A stretch of 64,000 bases of DNA. It comes from Fonsecaea monophora (taxonomy: Eukaryota > Ascomycota > Eurotiomycetes > Chaetothyriales > Herpotrichiellaceae). A program made the translations under genes and the position numbers. Under the pieces are notes generated by a model. It had not been told where the DNA came from. It ran no database searches and saw only the letters and a list, made by a program, of their open reading frames with translations. This document shows positions 32,621 through 44,781 of the stretch, one piece after another. How positions within the stretch are numbered: position 1 is the first letter of the stretch; every line of letters starts with the position of its first letter. The DNA is taken from positions 124,001 to 188,000 of the forward strand of contig NW_019173975.1 of assembly GCF_001642475.1 (NCBI RefSeq). Reading direction: 5' to 3'.

Positions 32621-33876
32621 CTTTGTGGTGAGATGAGAGTGGCCGTAGTATAATGATGACTAGGTGAATGTAGATGATCCCCGTATTGATCGAAACATTT
32701 CCAGTTCACGTCTCTTTATGCTCGGCGCTTGGGTAGCCACCCTCTCCATCAAGCAGCATCGCCAACAAGCAACCTCGGAACCACTAACCCCAGTGAGGGG
32801 GTGAGCCATTTGTCCAGCTTTGATTATTGTCTTGAATCGGGTCCCGCCAAAGCATGATGCCACAAGGGGTCTGCTCTGTCCAACTGGCGAGCTGGGTTGC
32901 AGGCGGGGCGGGGTGCATCGTGTGCATCGGAGTTCATGTGCGGAGAAGTTCTGTTCATGGACGCAGAGGCGGACCTCGGTGTGGCCGGAACTGTACAGAG
33001 GCTGTTGATGGCCTGGGCAGGAAATAGGATTCAACTAGAGGCTGTCATTGTACGGCACTTTCGAAGTCGAGCTCGCTTTGACTTTGCGGAATGGTCTTGT
33101 TAAGTGCCCAACTCATGTCTAACACTCCCGCCAGGCGAGTTCTGTGGTCATGAGCGCGGTGGCCTCCTGGTTTGACTCGACGGGGATCCAGGTATATGTG
33201 TCTTCAGCAAGCAGTTTTGGACCTGGATAAGCCACTGACAGTTCTGCTTCAGGAAGAGTAGCCAGCGTAAGCTCAAGTTCTGAAGATGTTGATTGTGTTC
33301 TGTGAGGAGAAGCTGCGAACTATTATCTGACTAACTAACGGATCGCGCCTTCCGTGACAGAGAGACGTTACCTATGGAGGCGTGGAAGTGGCTCTACGTT
33401 GCCAGGGTTCAAGATTTCCCGTACAACAGCCAGTACTCCATATACGGTGAAACAGACCGCACCCATGCGCTGCTGACCTCCATGCCTCTTTGGCTCTTTG
33501 CCATCGGCTTTACTGTCTTTGCTTCTGCTCGACGATTCATAATCTGTCCCTTATTTCGCCCATGGGGCTCTATCGGAACCCAGCTTGCGAGTTCTCACAC
33601 CTTGAAATACTATCGAATTTTCGCCCACACTGCCTGAAATCTCGTAAGGTCATCTGGTCAATGTCAAGGACAGAATGAAATCGAGAAGCCATTTACAAAG
33701 GCCAGTCTAAGCAATTTATTTCTTCTACTTCATTTTTTCCAGTTCTTCGGAGCCGCGGATTGGAGGGACAGCAATCAAGACACACCATCGTCAGGGAGGT
33801 CCAAGGAAAAAGTACTCACCGTGACATCCGCCAAATATCTACAATAGACATTTCTCTTTGGCCGTTGAACAGTGCA
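32621..33876. other. Intergenic between divergent SDR and GNAT-like genes
   Basis: These 1256 bp contain no recognisable gene. Open frames of up to 124 codons lack domains. Confidence 0.5.
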
Positions 33877-35025
33877 ATGTCATCCACGACCACCTACTCC
33901 TCGATCTTCCACCCCTACCTTTCCCCTTCCTTGTCCGCTCTCCTTGCCCACCTCCCTCCATCCACCCCTCTGGATACGTTGAGCCGGACGCCTCCGTCGC
34001 GCCTCCAACGCACCGCCCTCCCCAACATCGGTCTAATAGAGCTCGTCTCTGCGACCGATTTCTCGGCGTTGTATGACCCGCTCTACACCCACAGTTTCCC
34101 CCGCGTGACCGAGCGGGAACGGTCAGATCTGATCGTCGAGCGCCTTGCGGCTCAAGCGGAGGGCGAGAGGAAAGGTCTGGCGCCTTATCGAATCGTCGGG
34201 ATCAGAGACCACCAGGGCGAGGCGATTGGGGCCGCGCAATTCAGTGTCCTCCCGGTTCCGCCCCGGACAGGAATCAAGAGCACGATATGTAATGGTGCCG
34301 ACAATGGAGACTCTATCACCAACGACAGCGACGACGACAGCTTAGGCAAAGGGTCGAAATACGCCGTGCCGTACCTGCAATACATCTACGTCCGTCGTCA
34401 GAACCGCCGCCAAGACATGTCCGAAGTCCTGCACACGATGGTCCTCGCCGTTGCTGCCGCGGACGCCGCCCTGATGGACGCCGAGGACCGAGATCTTTCC
34501 AGTACTTCACCCGGTGCGGTGCCGCCCGTCACGCGAAGCGTGCCCTTCACTCTCTTCGAGACCGAGCCGCCAGACCACGGTGACGACCACGCCAGCAGAG
34601 CGTACGCACTGGAGCGGTCCAAGATCCATACCTCGACGGGCGGCATGGCGCTCGTGCTGCGTCGACCCCGCGGGCGTTCTTCCGCCTCCGGTCGCGACGA
34701 CTACCACCACGAGGAAGAAGAAGACGAGATCCTCAGCGCCCACGTCCAGCCGGGCCTGGAACCGCTCGACCCGCCCCTGACGCTCGTCTGGATCATCCGT
34801 CCCGCACCCACTGCCACACCGGGGCAGGACTACGACCTCACGAGTCTCGGCAAGGCCCTCGTCGCGGCCTACTACCAGAGCTTGAGGGACGAGGGGTTTC
34901 CCGAGGCCAACATCGCGCTCGCCGAATGCATGGTGGAACAGAGGTGCAAGGGTAGCATCTTCCAATTGATGCCCTTGGGCGACGTGAGGGACTTTGGTGC
35001 GGATAACAGGGAATTTAGAGATTAA
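33877..35025 (+). CDS. GNAT-acetyltransferase-like conserved hypothetical protein
   Basis: Single exon. The first ATG, at 33877, gives 382 aa (MSSTTTYSSIFHPYL); the frame extends upstream without an ATG. The central part has the look of a GNAT core: PYRIVGIRDHQGEAIGAAQF (beta strands), then YLQYIYVRRQNRRQDMSEVL, which parallels the acetyl-CoA loop pattern of a beta strand, Arg-rich turn and helix. PFTLFETEP and LTLVWIIRP follow as later strands. Two low-complexity insertions interrupt it (TNDSDDDSLGKG and YHHEEEEDEIL). The canonical RxxGxG/A loop is degenerate (RRQNRRQDMS), so catalysis is uncertain. Codon use is strongly GC-rich compared with its neighbours. Confidence 0.75.
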   Translation: MSSTTTYSSIFHPYLSPSLSALLAHLPPSTPLDTLSRTPPSRLQRTALPNIGLIELVSATDFSALYDPLYTHSFPRVTERERSDLIVERLAAQAEGERKGLAPYRIVGIRDHQGEAIGAAQFSVLPVPPRTGIKSTICNGADNGDSITNDSDDDSLGKGSKYAVPYLQYIYVRRQNRRQDMSEVLHTMVLAVAAADAALMDAEDRDLSSTSPGAVPPVTRSVPFTLFETEPPDHGDDHASRAYALERSKIHTSTGGMALVLRRPRGRSSASGRDDYHHEEEEDEILSAHVQPGLEPLDPPLTLVWIIRPAPTATPGQDYDLTSLGKALVAAYYQSLRDEGFPEANIALAECMVEQRCKGSIFQLMPLGDVRDFGADNREFRD

Positions 35026-35379
35026 AAACTAGGAGAGAGTATAATTGACATGCATGCTCCCATTGTGAAATTGCATTGTTGACTATTCAATAATAAGCCC
35101 TGCATTCTTTGACATTCTTGAGACACTGAATAGAGGAAACCGGCTTCATCCGCAAGCTCAGGAAAACGAGGGGCAATAAAGCGAGAGTGACCAGATCAAC
35201 CATTGATCAGATGATAAAAACCCGAGATAGCATTCTGTGTAAAAAGGCAAAGCAAAAATCACGAAAACATAACCAACGCCGACATGTCTCAGTCCGGCGC
35301 TCTAGGCCGTCCGTCAACGGACCAGGAGAGCCGCCACCTCCCCAGATTCCCCTGGCGGTGGATTGAGATATCCGCCCGC
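35026..35379. other. Intergenic, convergent 3' ends
   Basis: These 354 bp hold the 3' ends of the GNAT-like and amine oxidase genes. AT-rich termination-like sequence occurs near 35030-35100. Confidence 0.5.
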
Positions 35380-37182
35380 TCAGTGTCCGGATGGTGACTT
35401 CCTCCTCGATGGACGTCTGCTGTAAAGATCCCCACCATTGTATGGGATTCCCAGCGACGTCAGAATGTTGACGGCAGCAGTTTCACCAGTGGCAAATGCA
35501 CCATGCACACATCCATTTCCAGTCCGCGTGCAGTGCTCGCCGGCAAACTGCAGCTTGCTTTCCTTGTTGTTCTCTACTGCATTGAACCAAATTTCCGGGT
35601 CATCTCCGGTTTTGTCGGCAGTATATGTACCGAAGCCAGCAAAGGGATCCTGAGTCCAGTGTGTCGTTTCCAGATTCACAACTGGAGGCAGCTTTTTGTA
35701 AGGCTCGGTGCGGAAAAGCTTGAAGAGTGGTTCGAAAAAGGCATAGATTTCAGTCTCTGAAGTCATGGCTTCGATTCGCTGAGTTAGAGGCTCAACAATC
35801 TGGACGGACAGCTCTTTAGTACCGCTCATGATCCAGTTATTGCTCGTAACAGTCATGTAGGAGAAGATGGAATCCTCGTCGAAAGCGTCGGTCGTTGGTT
35901 CAGGGTAGTAGATGAATTGGTCATTGTCTTTGGGCCAAAACACCGATTCGAACTCGACAAATATCTTGCCGAGTGCTCCGTAGCCGAGTTTTTCAATTCC
36001 AAGTGACAGTTGCCTTGGTAACGCTGGGTTGAAATCCACAAGTTCATGTTTCAGAACGCCAAGTGGAAGGGTGCACACGACAGCATCGGCGGTAAAAGGA
36101 GTGAGACTGCCATCAGGAGTGGTGGCATGGACCACGCATGGACTCTGTGTGTTATCGTCATTCCAATCAATCTTCGTGACCTGGTGTCCGAGTCGAATGA
36201 TTCCCGGATCACGGAGATTAGAAGCTGTCCAATCGATAATGGTATCGTAACCTCCTTTCATGTAAAGATTCCTTTCGGTTGCAAAGTAGGCAAGATGCTT
36301 AGAAGACGCTTGTTCGAGGCTAGTACCGATCCAAGCTTCCACCTCACGAGCAGCTTGGGGAGCCCAGAGGCGTTCATCCTCACTGACTAAGGGATGATCG
36401 CTTAGCCATTCCCTGATGAAGGTCAGGGCAGGTTTGTCTTCAGCGTCGGGGTTTTCCTCGTAGTACCAGGCACAGAAGTCGGCGAATTCGTCGGCCACCT
36501 TTTTGGCCTTGAACTGGGAGCCGAGACGACCGTCTCTGGTATAGTAGAGGGGGGTGCCGTCATCATAATAATGCTCAATACTGAGCTGGCCGATGAGGCG
36601 GACGAGTTTGTTGTTGGCGGTTTCGTGCATCCAGGCGGCACCTAGAAACAAGTGTGAGTAGAAGTGGACGACAGGGGGAAACAACCCCACAATGGTCGTG
36701 GCCCAACAATGAGCGCTCTTAACGACATCATGTCAAACGCCTACGGCGATTGTCAGTATTGCCTGTTGGTAATATTTACCAATGTCTCTTGGAGCGTGCC
36801 CAGCCTTCCTACTCGTGTAAATGCGTCCGCCGATCCGATCAGGACGGGCTTCGAGGACCACGACTTGGACACCATGGGTTCGCAAGACAGAGGCAGCACG
36901 AAGACCGGCGATGCCGGCACCGACTACGATCACTTTCTTCGGGGCGGGTGTTCCATCTTGTGCAGATGTTCCTCGTTTCTCTTGACTCACAACGTCCTGA
37001 ACTGCATGTTCAGGTCCTTCCGGGTTTAGACCATCCTCCAACTCATTGACAGCGGCAGGTGAAGGGAGAAGCCGATGAGCGAGTTGCAGGATGGTCGAAG
37101 GACTACTGGACTCCTTTGGTTTATGGGCGGTAATCTGAGCGATGTGGAAATGTTGAGCCATTCTGAGTTGGCAAGTCGACAT
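35380..37182 (-). CDS. FAD-dependent amine oxidase (polyamine/monoamine oxidase family)
   Basis: Flavoenzyme that oxidises amines to imines with release of hydrogen peroxide. Exon 1 (36780-37182) and exon 2 (35380-36641), with a 138-nt intron, give 554 aa. The dinucleotide fold is KVIVVGAGIAGLRAASVL (about residues 83-100), followed by EARPDRIGGRIYT. The junction gives DIGAAWMHE. The C-terminal FAD block is LQFAGEHCTRTGNGCVHGAF. The N-terminal 80 residues are polar and lack an obvious signal peptide; an alternative ATG lies seven codons inside. The substrate (spermidine/spermine derivatives, or another amine) cannot be settled. A 970-bp divergent promoter is shared with an MFS transporter. 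Confidence 0.9.
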
Positions 37183-38152
37183 TCAGTTACGTGCAATGTT
37201 AGCGACGATGTCGACGGGGGGTCTGCACTGGGCAACGAGGCTGCGTCTGAGCCGATACGGAGAAAGTGAGCAGGATGATAGGTGAAGCGAAGAAGGAAGG
37301 GAAAGGAGGACGAGCTCGAAAGGCGAATATGATGATGTAGGGAGACGCAAGCAAGGGATGGAACGTGGGGACCTAAAAAATGGTGGCCAGCCAACTAGAG
37401 ATTTTTAGGGAATCGTAGCCGTGGGATGGGGGTATCCCGCCAATGATGCTGGAATTTTAGGAGGGGTCACCGGGTAAAGGTCCCAGGATTGGAGCCCAGG
37501 TGACGCTGGGTGAGGACTTGCTTATCGGACAAGCCCACAGGACAATGATCCTCGCCTATTGTTATGGGGCCCGGGCCTCAGACTAGGGGCTTACCCTGGC
37601 ATCCTAGGCCAAAGGGTGCATGGGCGTCACTAAAAAAAATCAAGATTTGTTCAAGCTCTATCGGGGCCTTCCCCAGCCATCCGGCCTTGTCTTGCGCTCT
37701 GCTTATTCTTGAGTTTAACCCGCAGTAGTACTTGGTAGAATGCAATTTGACACGAGTAGCAGCTCCTTCGAATTCAGTCTTGGGGCCCTGATAACCCCTG
37801 CCTAAGACCATTCTCATTTGCGGTCCGTCTTCTGGTATACGCTTACTCGCCGTCTTGCCACTGATAAGCTTTGATCACCGGCGACTGGCCCTCCCGCCTC
37901 TTTGCGGGGGTGGTGGTATCGTCCTTGTGTGGACGAGACGAACCCTTGCCCGCACTCGATGGAGGACGAGGATGGCGTTTCTTAGGGCACACACCATCAC
38001 GATAAGGGATCTGATCTTTGCTCGTCGCTGTAACGATATGGCGACGCCTCTCGCTTAGTTCATAAAACCTCCTTCTCCCCCCCAAGCTCCTCCTGCGGTG
38101 TTTCCCCTTCGTCGTGTCTTTTTTCGTTGGCTCCATTCAAGAGTGAGGCCGC
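37183..38152. promoter_or_regulatory. Divergent promoter between amine oxidase and MFS genes
   Basis: These 970 bp lie between start codons. A pyrimidine-rich tract (CTCCTTCTCC-type) lies just upstream of the MFS ATG. A 97-codon open frame at 37843-38136 on the minus strand starts only 16 bp from the MFS start and is very basic; I treat it as chance. Confidence 0.5.
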
Positions 38153-39898
38153 ATGGAGTATACTGAAGAACTTCCCGGCACACGCCGCATTTTTGACGCT
38201 GAAGGAAAGCCACTCTATCCTGGGGATGTATCACTGAAGAGGCACGGGGACATTGTCCTGGTTCCTCAGCCCACTGACTCGCCCAACGACCCTCTCCATT
38301 GGTCTTTACCTCGGAAAATATGGCACAGTTTGCTCGTTTGCTACGTCACGGCCTTGACGGCGGCCACTTCCAACGACGCGGGCGCCGCTCAATACAATGA
38401 GAATCTGGAGCTGGGTATCAGCTATGGCTCGTTCAATACTGGCGCCGGCGTCCTGTTCTGCGGTATTGGGTACTGGACATTGCTTTCCTCCCCCGCCGTT
38501 TACCTGTACGGTCGTCGCATTCTATACTTGGTTGGCATGACGCTGGGTTTCATCGGTAGTATTTGGTTCGCGAGAGGGCAGTCGACAAGCGATGCTGTCT
38601 GGAATCAGCTCTTTGTGGGCGCATCCGAGTCTGTGGCTGAAGCGACGGTTCAGTTGTCACTGATGGATCTGTGGTTTCAACATCAGCGCGGTTCAATCCT
38701 CGGTATTTACGTGCTGGCGACCAGTATTGGTACATACTTGGGACCTCTGATTGCAAGCTACATTGCAGACAGCAGCCTCGATTGGCGCTGGATTGGATAT
38801 TTCGGAGCCATCATCTCCGGGGGCACCTTTTTCGTGCTTCTCTTTGGTTTGGAGGAGACGGCATTCCACCGCGATCGGTATTTGATCAATGATGGAGACA
38901 GATATTTGATCGATGGTGTTAACAGAGCTGGTAGCGACAATTCTGCAGGTTTGGAGGCGGAACAACCGGAGAAGGAGAAAGTTGCTGGTCAACCCGAGCC
39001 TCCAGCGGTGTCTGGTCGTCACGCTTCTGTTGCAGAAGAGCGACTTGCGGCCGAGGACCGCCCCAAGCCATATTGGCGACGCATTGCCATTATTACTCCC
39101 GCGCCGAATCTACGCGGATTTGGCTTCAAGCAATATTTCCAGCGTCTCTTCCACACTCTGCGCATCTTTACGTTCCCTGCGGTTATATACTCTGGGTTGC
39201 AGTGGGGAGCCCAAGACGCCTGGCTCACTTTTTATCTGACCGTCGAGGAAGACAACTGGTATGGTCCACCGTGGAACTACAGCGATGCCGCTGATGGGGT
39301 GAGTCTACTGGTGTTCCCATGAGAGTATGGCGCTTTTGCTAACTTCCCCAAGTTGATGAACGTGCCCTGTTTGATTGGCGCCGTCATTGGAGCCACATAT
39401 GGTGGATGGCTCAGTGACCAGTTCATGTTATGGATGGCCAGGAGAAACGGAGGTGTCAGCGAAGCAGAACATCGACTATGGCTCATGTATCCGTGTGCGG
39501 CCATATTCCCGACTGGCCTGTGGCTGTTTGGAATTGGGACCAGCTACGGATGGTCCTGGCCTGCGCCGTATGTTGGCCTGGGGTTCATCGGCTTTGGATG
39601 GGGCTGTTGTGGTGATCTGAGCATGGCCTATCTGATGGACGCCTATCCGGACATGGTCTTGGAGGGCATGGTAGGCGTCGCAACGATCAACAACTCAATT
39701 GCACTCGTCTTCACCTTCACAGCTTCGGACTGGATCGAGGCGAGCGGTGTTCGGAACACGTTTGTTGCAATAGGAGTATTGGCATTTGTTTTCATCATGA
39801 CAACTGTACCCATGATGATTTGGGGCAAAAATTCTCGTCGCTGGACAAGGAACCGATACCAGCGCTTCTTGGAAATTCGCGATGGGTTCTCATCCTAA
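38153..39898 (+). CDS. Major facilitator superfamily transporter
   Basis: Twelve-helix plasma-membrane transporter of 563 aa. Exons 38153-39298 and 39353-39898 are split by a 54-nt intron that would introduce a stop if retained. The N-terminal phrase PNDPLHWSLPRKIWHSLL is the usual entry into helix 1 of fungal drug:proton antiporter-like MFS proteins. The A-like loop YGRRILYLVG and LGIYVLATSIGTYLGPLIA follow. A central cytoplasmic loop of about 85 charged residues lies between helices 6 and 7 (LEAEQPEKEKVAGQPEPPAV). The second exon holds helices 8-12. The cargo is unknown. Divergent from the amine oxidase gene. Confidence 0.9.
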
Positions 39899-40316
39899 GC
39901 CCAACGCAAACGTCTTCAACGATACCAGGCTTTCGCCGAGATGCAGTCTTCTTTCAGCGTTCATCATGTAACATCTCGATGTGCAGTTTGATAAGTTATA
40001 TGTATGGCAAGTATATTCAGCGATCTAGCACTTCAAAGCGTTGCTGCTCATTACGTAGTATTGAAATCGAAGAGGATATTTTCTGCTTGTTCGGACGAGG
40101 CTGTCTGGCTGTCCAAGGCTGAGGCTTGATTATGTTTCGCTCAATGATCCGCCGGACTATCTACGGATAATCAAATGGCCATTACCGCATATTAGTCTCT
40201 CCACCCAAGGTATGCTTGTACAGAGCAGAACTGCCCTCTTCTCGAGGCGAACTTTGCACCACTGTATTTTATCCTCGTCAAGCGTCTCAACAGCATCTCA
40301 GAAGTGAATCGCAAAA
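39899..40316. other. Intergenic between MFS and coa3
   Basis: These 418 bp hold the MFS 3' flank and coa3 promoter. Nothing else seen. Confidence 0.5.
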
Positions 40317-41000
40317 ATGCACTCCTCGCTTCCTCTGCGAGCCGGCATGTAAGTATTTGGGCCTCTGTCCTCGCACAGCATCCCCATCTTCAGCACTAAT
40401 GTCCTACTCCGCAAATGCGTTTGGTCCTTGACTTCCCGCATTGATCACCCTCTCCTGCTCATTCCCCATCTGTCGCTCTCGTGCTGCTGTCCATTCTTCT
40501 CTAGAAAGATACTTACGAGATCAGCCTCAAGCGCTCCTCCTACTACAACTCTGACTACCGCAGCGGGGCTGCCTTGATACGAGCCCGCCGGCCGTACCTA
40601 GTCAAGAACACTATCACAGGCATAGCGATCTTCGGCTTTGCCATTGGAGTTTGTACGTGACATCTTTTTGCACTCTACTTGGCCGTCCCGGTCGAACCGC
40701 ATGCTGCTGGCTGAGCGATATCTGTGTTTTAAAGCCCCACTGGAGCTCAGGACGAAGCAGTCCCAATCCCTTTTAGAGAGCTTTCCCCTGGCTGACAACT
40801 ATTATTTGCGCATCTCTTTTCGTGAAACAGTTGCATTCACTCTCAAAGCTGTGGGTCAAGAGACCTTTGACGACGTGATCGTCCCGTCAGACACGCAAGT
40901 TGTTGCGCCGAATTCGTCCACAGAAGCCGCAAAATCACCGCAAAATCAGAATCAGTCGCCGAAGACTCCTACCGGGCAGGCGAACGGGATGCGCTCATAG
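40317..41000 (+). CDS. coa3: Coa3, cytochrome c oxidase assembly factor 3
   Basis: Small single-span mitochondrial inner-membrane protein that binds newly made Cox1 and couples its translation to complex IV assembly. Exons 40317-40348, 40525-40652 and 40831-41000 give 109 aa. The first junction uses GTAAGT and a GATCAG acceptor to make GILKRSSYYNSDYRSGAALI. Next come the hallmark RARRPYLVKNTITG, a single membrane helix (IAIFGFAIGVFAFTL) and KAVGQETFDDV. The Gln/Ser/Pro-rich tail is variable. Introns (176 and 178 nt) make up half the locus, so no open frame of useful length marks it. An earlier acceptor-like CTAG at 40504 would break the frame. Confidence 0.88.
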
Positions 41001-41728
41001 CCACACCTGGCCCTTGAAATCGTGAACAAAATGCCACAGCGATATTGCGAGGGAGGACGAAGAGTGCGGGCGCCAGCCGCATAACCAAGCAGCGGAAGAG
41101 GAGGAATAAGCTGTGGGTTCGCTTCAAGCGCCTATCAACAAGGCGCTGAGTACGAACCGGAACCCGAGTGGAAGAAGATGTACCAACAGAGTTTCCTCGT
41201 GCTGAGGGTTACTCGGCCACGAATGGCATGTGATTTGGCCTGGTCGGGCGGATAAGCCTACGAGTTGGACTTGTATATACTTCGTTGTTACTACGACGAC
41301 TCTGTGCAAACACGAGTGCCACACCCGACGGATCCACTCAGATGGATGAACAGATTGTTGGCCGTATGGGGTGTATGGAGGACGGGACATGTGAAATATG
41401 GCCTATGCTAGACTTGTTGCTGGCTCGAGACAGGGTCGAGCGTCCACACGGACGGAAGCATGAAGAAGCAGCCGCTGGCGACTCGAGAATCTTCGCAACT
41501 CAATGCATAACATTGGCGATCTGGGACAAGGATATCAAAGGTGCTGAATTCAATAAAAAAACAAACCCCCAGTGGAAAGTGTACCCAGATGCAAAACGTC
41601 AGAGCCGAGAGCCTGCCGTAGTCTTGGGCCCGCGAATCTTTCTAGGTGGTTCCCTTCACCCTTCATTTCATAAGTTGCCAGCCAGCCAGTGTATCGTCAC
41701 TCACATTCCCCTTTATCATGATCGAATA
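41001..41728. other. Intergenic, convergent 3' ends
   Basis: These 728 bp lie between coa3 and the Dep1-like gene. A 211-codon plus-strand open frame (41285-41920) runs antisense into the Dep1-like 3' exon and has no domain; not called. Confidence 0.55.
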
Positions 41729-43762
41729 TTACCGAATGCTAAACCTCCCAGTTCCGGCGGTGATGGCTGGGGCTCGTGGCCCCGTCGTGTTAAGATAGGC
41801 TCGGGAGGTCAAGGGCGAAGAACCCATGTCCCGTCCACTACCAATGACATCCTTGTCCCTCCCTTGCTGACGTTGCGGGTCGGAGCTGTCGGCTTGAACG
41901 GGTTGCCGCCGCATATCTAGAGGGCTCGTCGAGTGCATGCGATAATTCTGTAGACCAGAGGACCCTCCAACAGCTTGCGCCTCGACCTTCGTCGCGCTAC
42001 TCTGCCCGTCGTGAGGTGTGTTCATTGCTGAAGACACCGGTGCGGAAGCTGAAGGGTCAACGATGGTAGATGCCGACCCACTTGGAGGTTGAAGAACGTC
42101 GGTCGTGTTTCGTTGCTGGTTCGCTGGCGTCAGGAATTCGCTCATTGGGGAGCGATTGGAATTCTGTCGACTTAAGCGATGGATGGGATGTTGAGGATTA
42201 GCCCACGGCGTCTGTTCGAGAAATTGCTCTTCTGCTTGGGGTCCAGATATCTGTGTCTGAGCCGCTGGGCGTTGATTGGGTCTGCCAGCCCGGATATGAC
42301 TCTGTGAGATCTAGGCAATGTTAGTCTGCTAGAGTTATAGAATGGTACCAGGTATACGTACTCCCATCTTCTGAATATCATCCTCTATTTCTTTCTGCCT
42401 GGATGGCGCCAGCTCTGGTGCAGCAGGAAAGCCAACATATTTGGCGACACCTGCCAGAATTGAAACCTCTTTGTTGTAGGCTGTTTGTTGCAAGATCTGC
42501 TGCGACCTCCGTTCTGGGAAGGGTATACTGAAACTTGGTACTGACGAATCGGCTTTGAATCTGTCTCGCTGGATCCGGTAGAAATGCTCGCTGAGGCGTT
42601 CCAGATGTCTCTCTCGAATATCCCTGACTGTTTGAAAATATTGGCTGTGTATCTGACTCCGTTCAGCGACAGCCTTGTTCTTCAGGGCTCCGATCTTGTA
42701 GACCAGCAGCTTTTGCTCGATCTCATATTTCTCGTCCCGATATTTCTGGACCACTTCCACCTGGCGAATTAATTCAGGATGTGCTGGCTTGGGTTCCGAC
42801 AAGAGCTGCAGTTCATGATTTAGGGCGGCAATTCTTTCATCATAGAGGCGGTCTCTCAATGTCGCAAAGTGTCTCTCGAGTGCAGTCAGGGCTTCCATGG
42901 CTGCCATACGCTTTGATTGCTCCTCTTCGCTCTTTAGTGCAGCCTCGAGATCGTTATCATCAGCGACTTCTGAATCTTCTGCATGTGCAGCGTCCTCTTC
43001 GTCTTCATGTTGTAGTTCCTGGATGACTGGGTCTTTTGCCTTCCTGCGGGGCCTGCTTTTGCCTTTATCCTTGGAGTCTTCACTGCTATCTGCCTTTTCA
43101 ACTTCTTTCGGTAATTCATCTGGCTCCACTACTTCCTCTTCGTCGTGCTCTGGCGGCTCCCCGACTTCGGGTTCAATTGTATTTTCCCGTAAATGATGGC
43201 TGTCATTCTCCTCGGCGTCGGTCTCTGGTTCAGACTTTTCATCCTCTGTCTCGACGGAGCCTGTCCGTCGTCTCTGTGATCTGGGGGCCTCTTCGACATC
43301 TGATTCACTTTCTTCCCTTTTGCGCTTATTCGGGGAAGCCGCAGGATCAACCGCAGCTACCTCCGGGGCTTCTTCATCTGCATCATGCCCCTCACTGAGG
43401 CCTTCCTCATGATCTGACTCGTGATGGGAAGAGATCGGGGACGAGACGGGACTTTCTGTGAAGCTCTCGATCTCCGGTCGCATGTCAATGTCTTGTCTCT
43501 GGGATAGTTTGCTTGGGCTGATCTCAGGGGGCTTTTTCCTGGCGAGATTTTCTGGGGTAGCCTGGAGACGTTCAGTCTCGGCTTCAGAATCCACATCGGC
43601 CGCGACAGCAGCTTCGATGTCTTCTTCTTCACCATCTTCGAGGTCATCGTCCAACTCGCTGAGGCTGCTGGAACGATCATCATCGGAGAGGGGTGTGTCC
43701 TTGGCTGCGTAGGCAACGGCAGTATTGGAGAGAGCCAGGAGTGAGTCCGCCGCTGAGTCCAT
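41729..43762 (-). CDS. dep1: Sds3/Dep1-like subunit of the Sin3-Rpd3 histone deacetylase complex
   Basis: Nuclear scaffold protein of the Rpd3L-type corepressor. Exon 1 (42362-43762) and exon 2 (41729-42310), with a 51-nt intron in phase 0, give 660 aa. Residues 1-280 are mostly acidic and disordered with basic patches (NKRKREESE, SQRRRTG). The Sds3-like domain follows at about 285-450: MEALTALERHFATLRDRLYD, VVQKYRDEKYEIEQKLLVYK and RERHLERLSEHFYRIQRDRF, a long coiled coil. The C-terminal exon is Gln/Ser/Pro-rich. The frame continues 24 codons upstream of the chosen ATG without another ATG. Whether the orthologue is Dep1 or Sds3 is not certain. Confidence 0.85.
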
Positions 43763-44781
43763 GGTTGTAACAACCAGGACTTCTGTAGGATTTAGATCGG
43801 TTGGAGAGGATAACAGGCGCTCGGGATCGGTCAACGGGGTATTCTAGAGCTGGAGAAATCGTGGATTGAGGTCGCCTAGGGTAGGTATCTATGGTCAGCG
43901 CGAACAGAAGAACTGCGCGTCGATCATAATGCCAGAAATGCATATACTCGCAGGTTATTGACATACAATATATTGGTGAACGACTCGCAGTCACAATAGC
44001 ATGGTGGTTATCTTCTCTTCTCTTGCGCTCGTTCTCAGCAGCAGCATGGGCGCACCGGTCACCGGGTCCGAGGGCTTCTTCGTTGGGTGGTGGCTTTGAC
44101 AGATCTCAATCTTCTGGATGGGACGAGGGCTGTGAGAGCACTGGCAAGCTTTTATGACTTCAAGCGACAGTCGAACACTTCAGGTGGGCGAAAGTGGGAT
44201 GGTGTGAGGAACTGTCAGAGGAGAATTGCCAGCGGGGCGGGGGCTTCTGTAGCCTTCAGGGAGAACCTGCAGGGGAGAAACACAATTGGGACGATCAATG
44301 CCGACGTCGTCTATCGATATAAGACAAAAAGAGCTGGTATACTGAAGAGGGTACAAATGGAAGTCTGGCAAAGTCGCAGGTTACAAAATGCAGGGAACAG
44401 CAGGCGTGTTGGCGTCGGTGGAGAAACGCAGCGTAGCCCCCAAAAGTTACATAGGCATGGCTGGCATGGATACGTTGGTAACAAGGGACACACAAGGGGA
44501 GCAAAAGTCTGGGTGCGGGCGGTTTGGCGGCCGTGGCTGGCTTGCCCTTGAATCATGGGGCTCGGGACATTGGGTGGGCGATGTCATAGGCACGAATCAG
44601 GCGCAATCGGCTAGCGTCGGAGTTAGTGTTGCTGCACTTCGATTTATCTCCATTTTCGATTGCCTTGCCCTGAGAAATTTTTGTGGCTTCGATTAGACCG
44701 CAAGAGATTCTGCGACCACCGTGCAGTCTCGAGAGAAATGCCCGAACTGAGCAATTGACTTGACGTGACGGACCCGTAAAC
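43763..44781. promoter_or_regulatory. Divergent promoter between dep1-like gene and nop12
   Basis: About 1 kb between start codons. It holds only short open frames without domains and may include noncoding leader exons. Confidence 0.5.

Noticed and set aside
37843..38136. 97-codon basic frame upstream of the MFS gene
   Set aside because: Its ATG lies 16 bp from the divergent MFS start, so both could not have normal promoters. The sequence is low-complexity Lys/Arg/Pro.
41285..41920. 211-codon plus-strand frame antisense to the Dep1-like 3' exon
   Set aside because: No domain; it is explained as a shadow of the conserved gene on the other strand.
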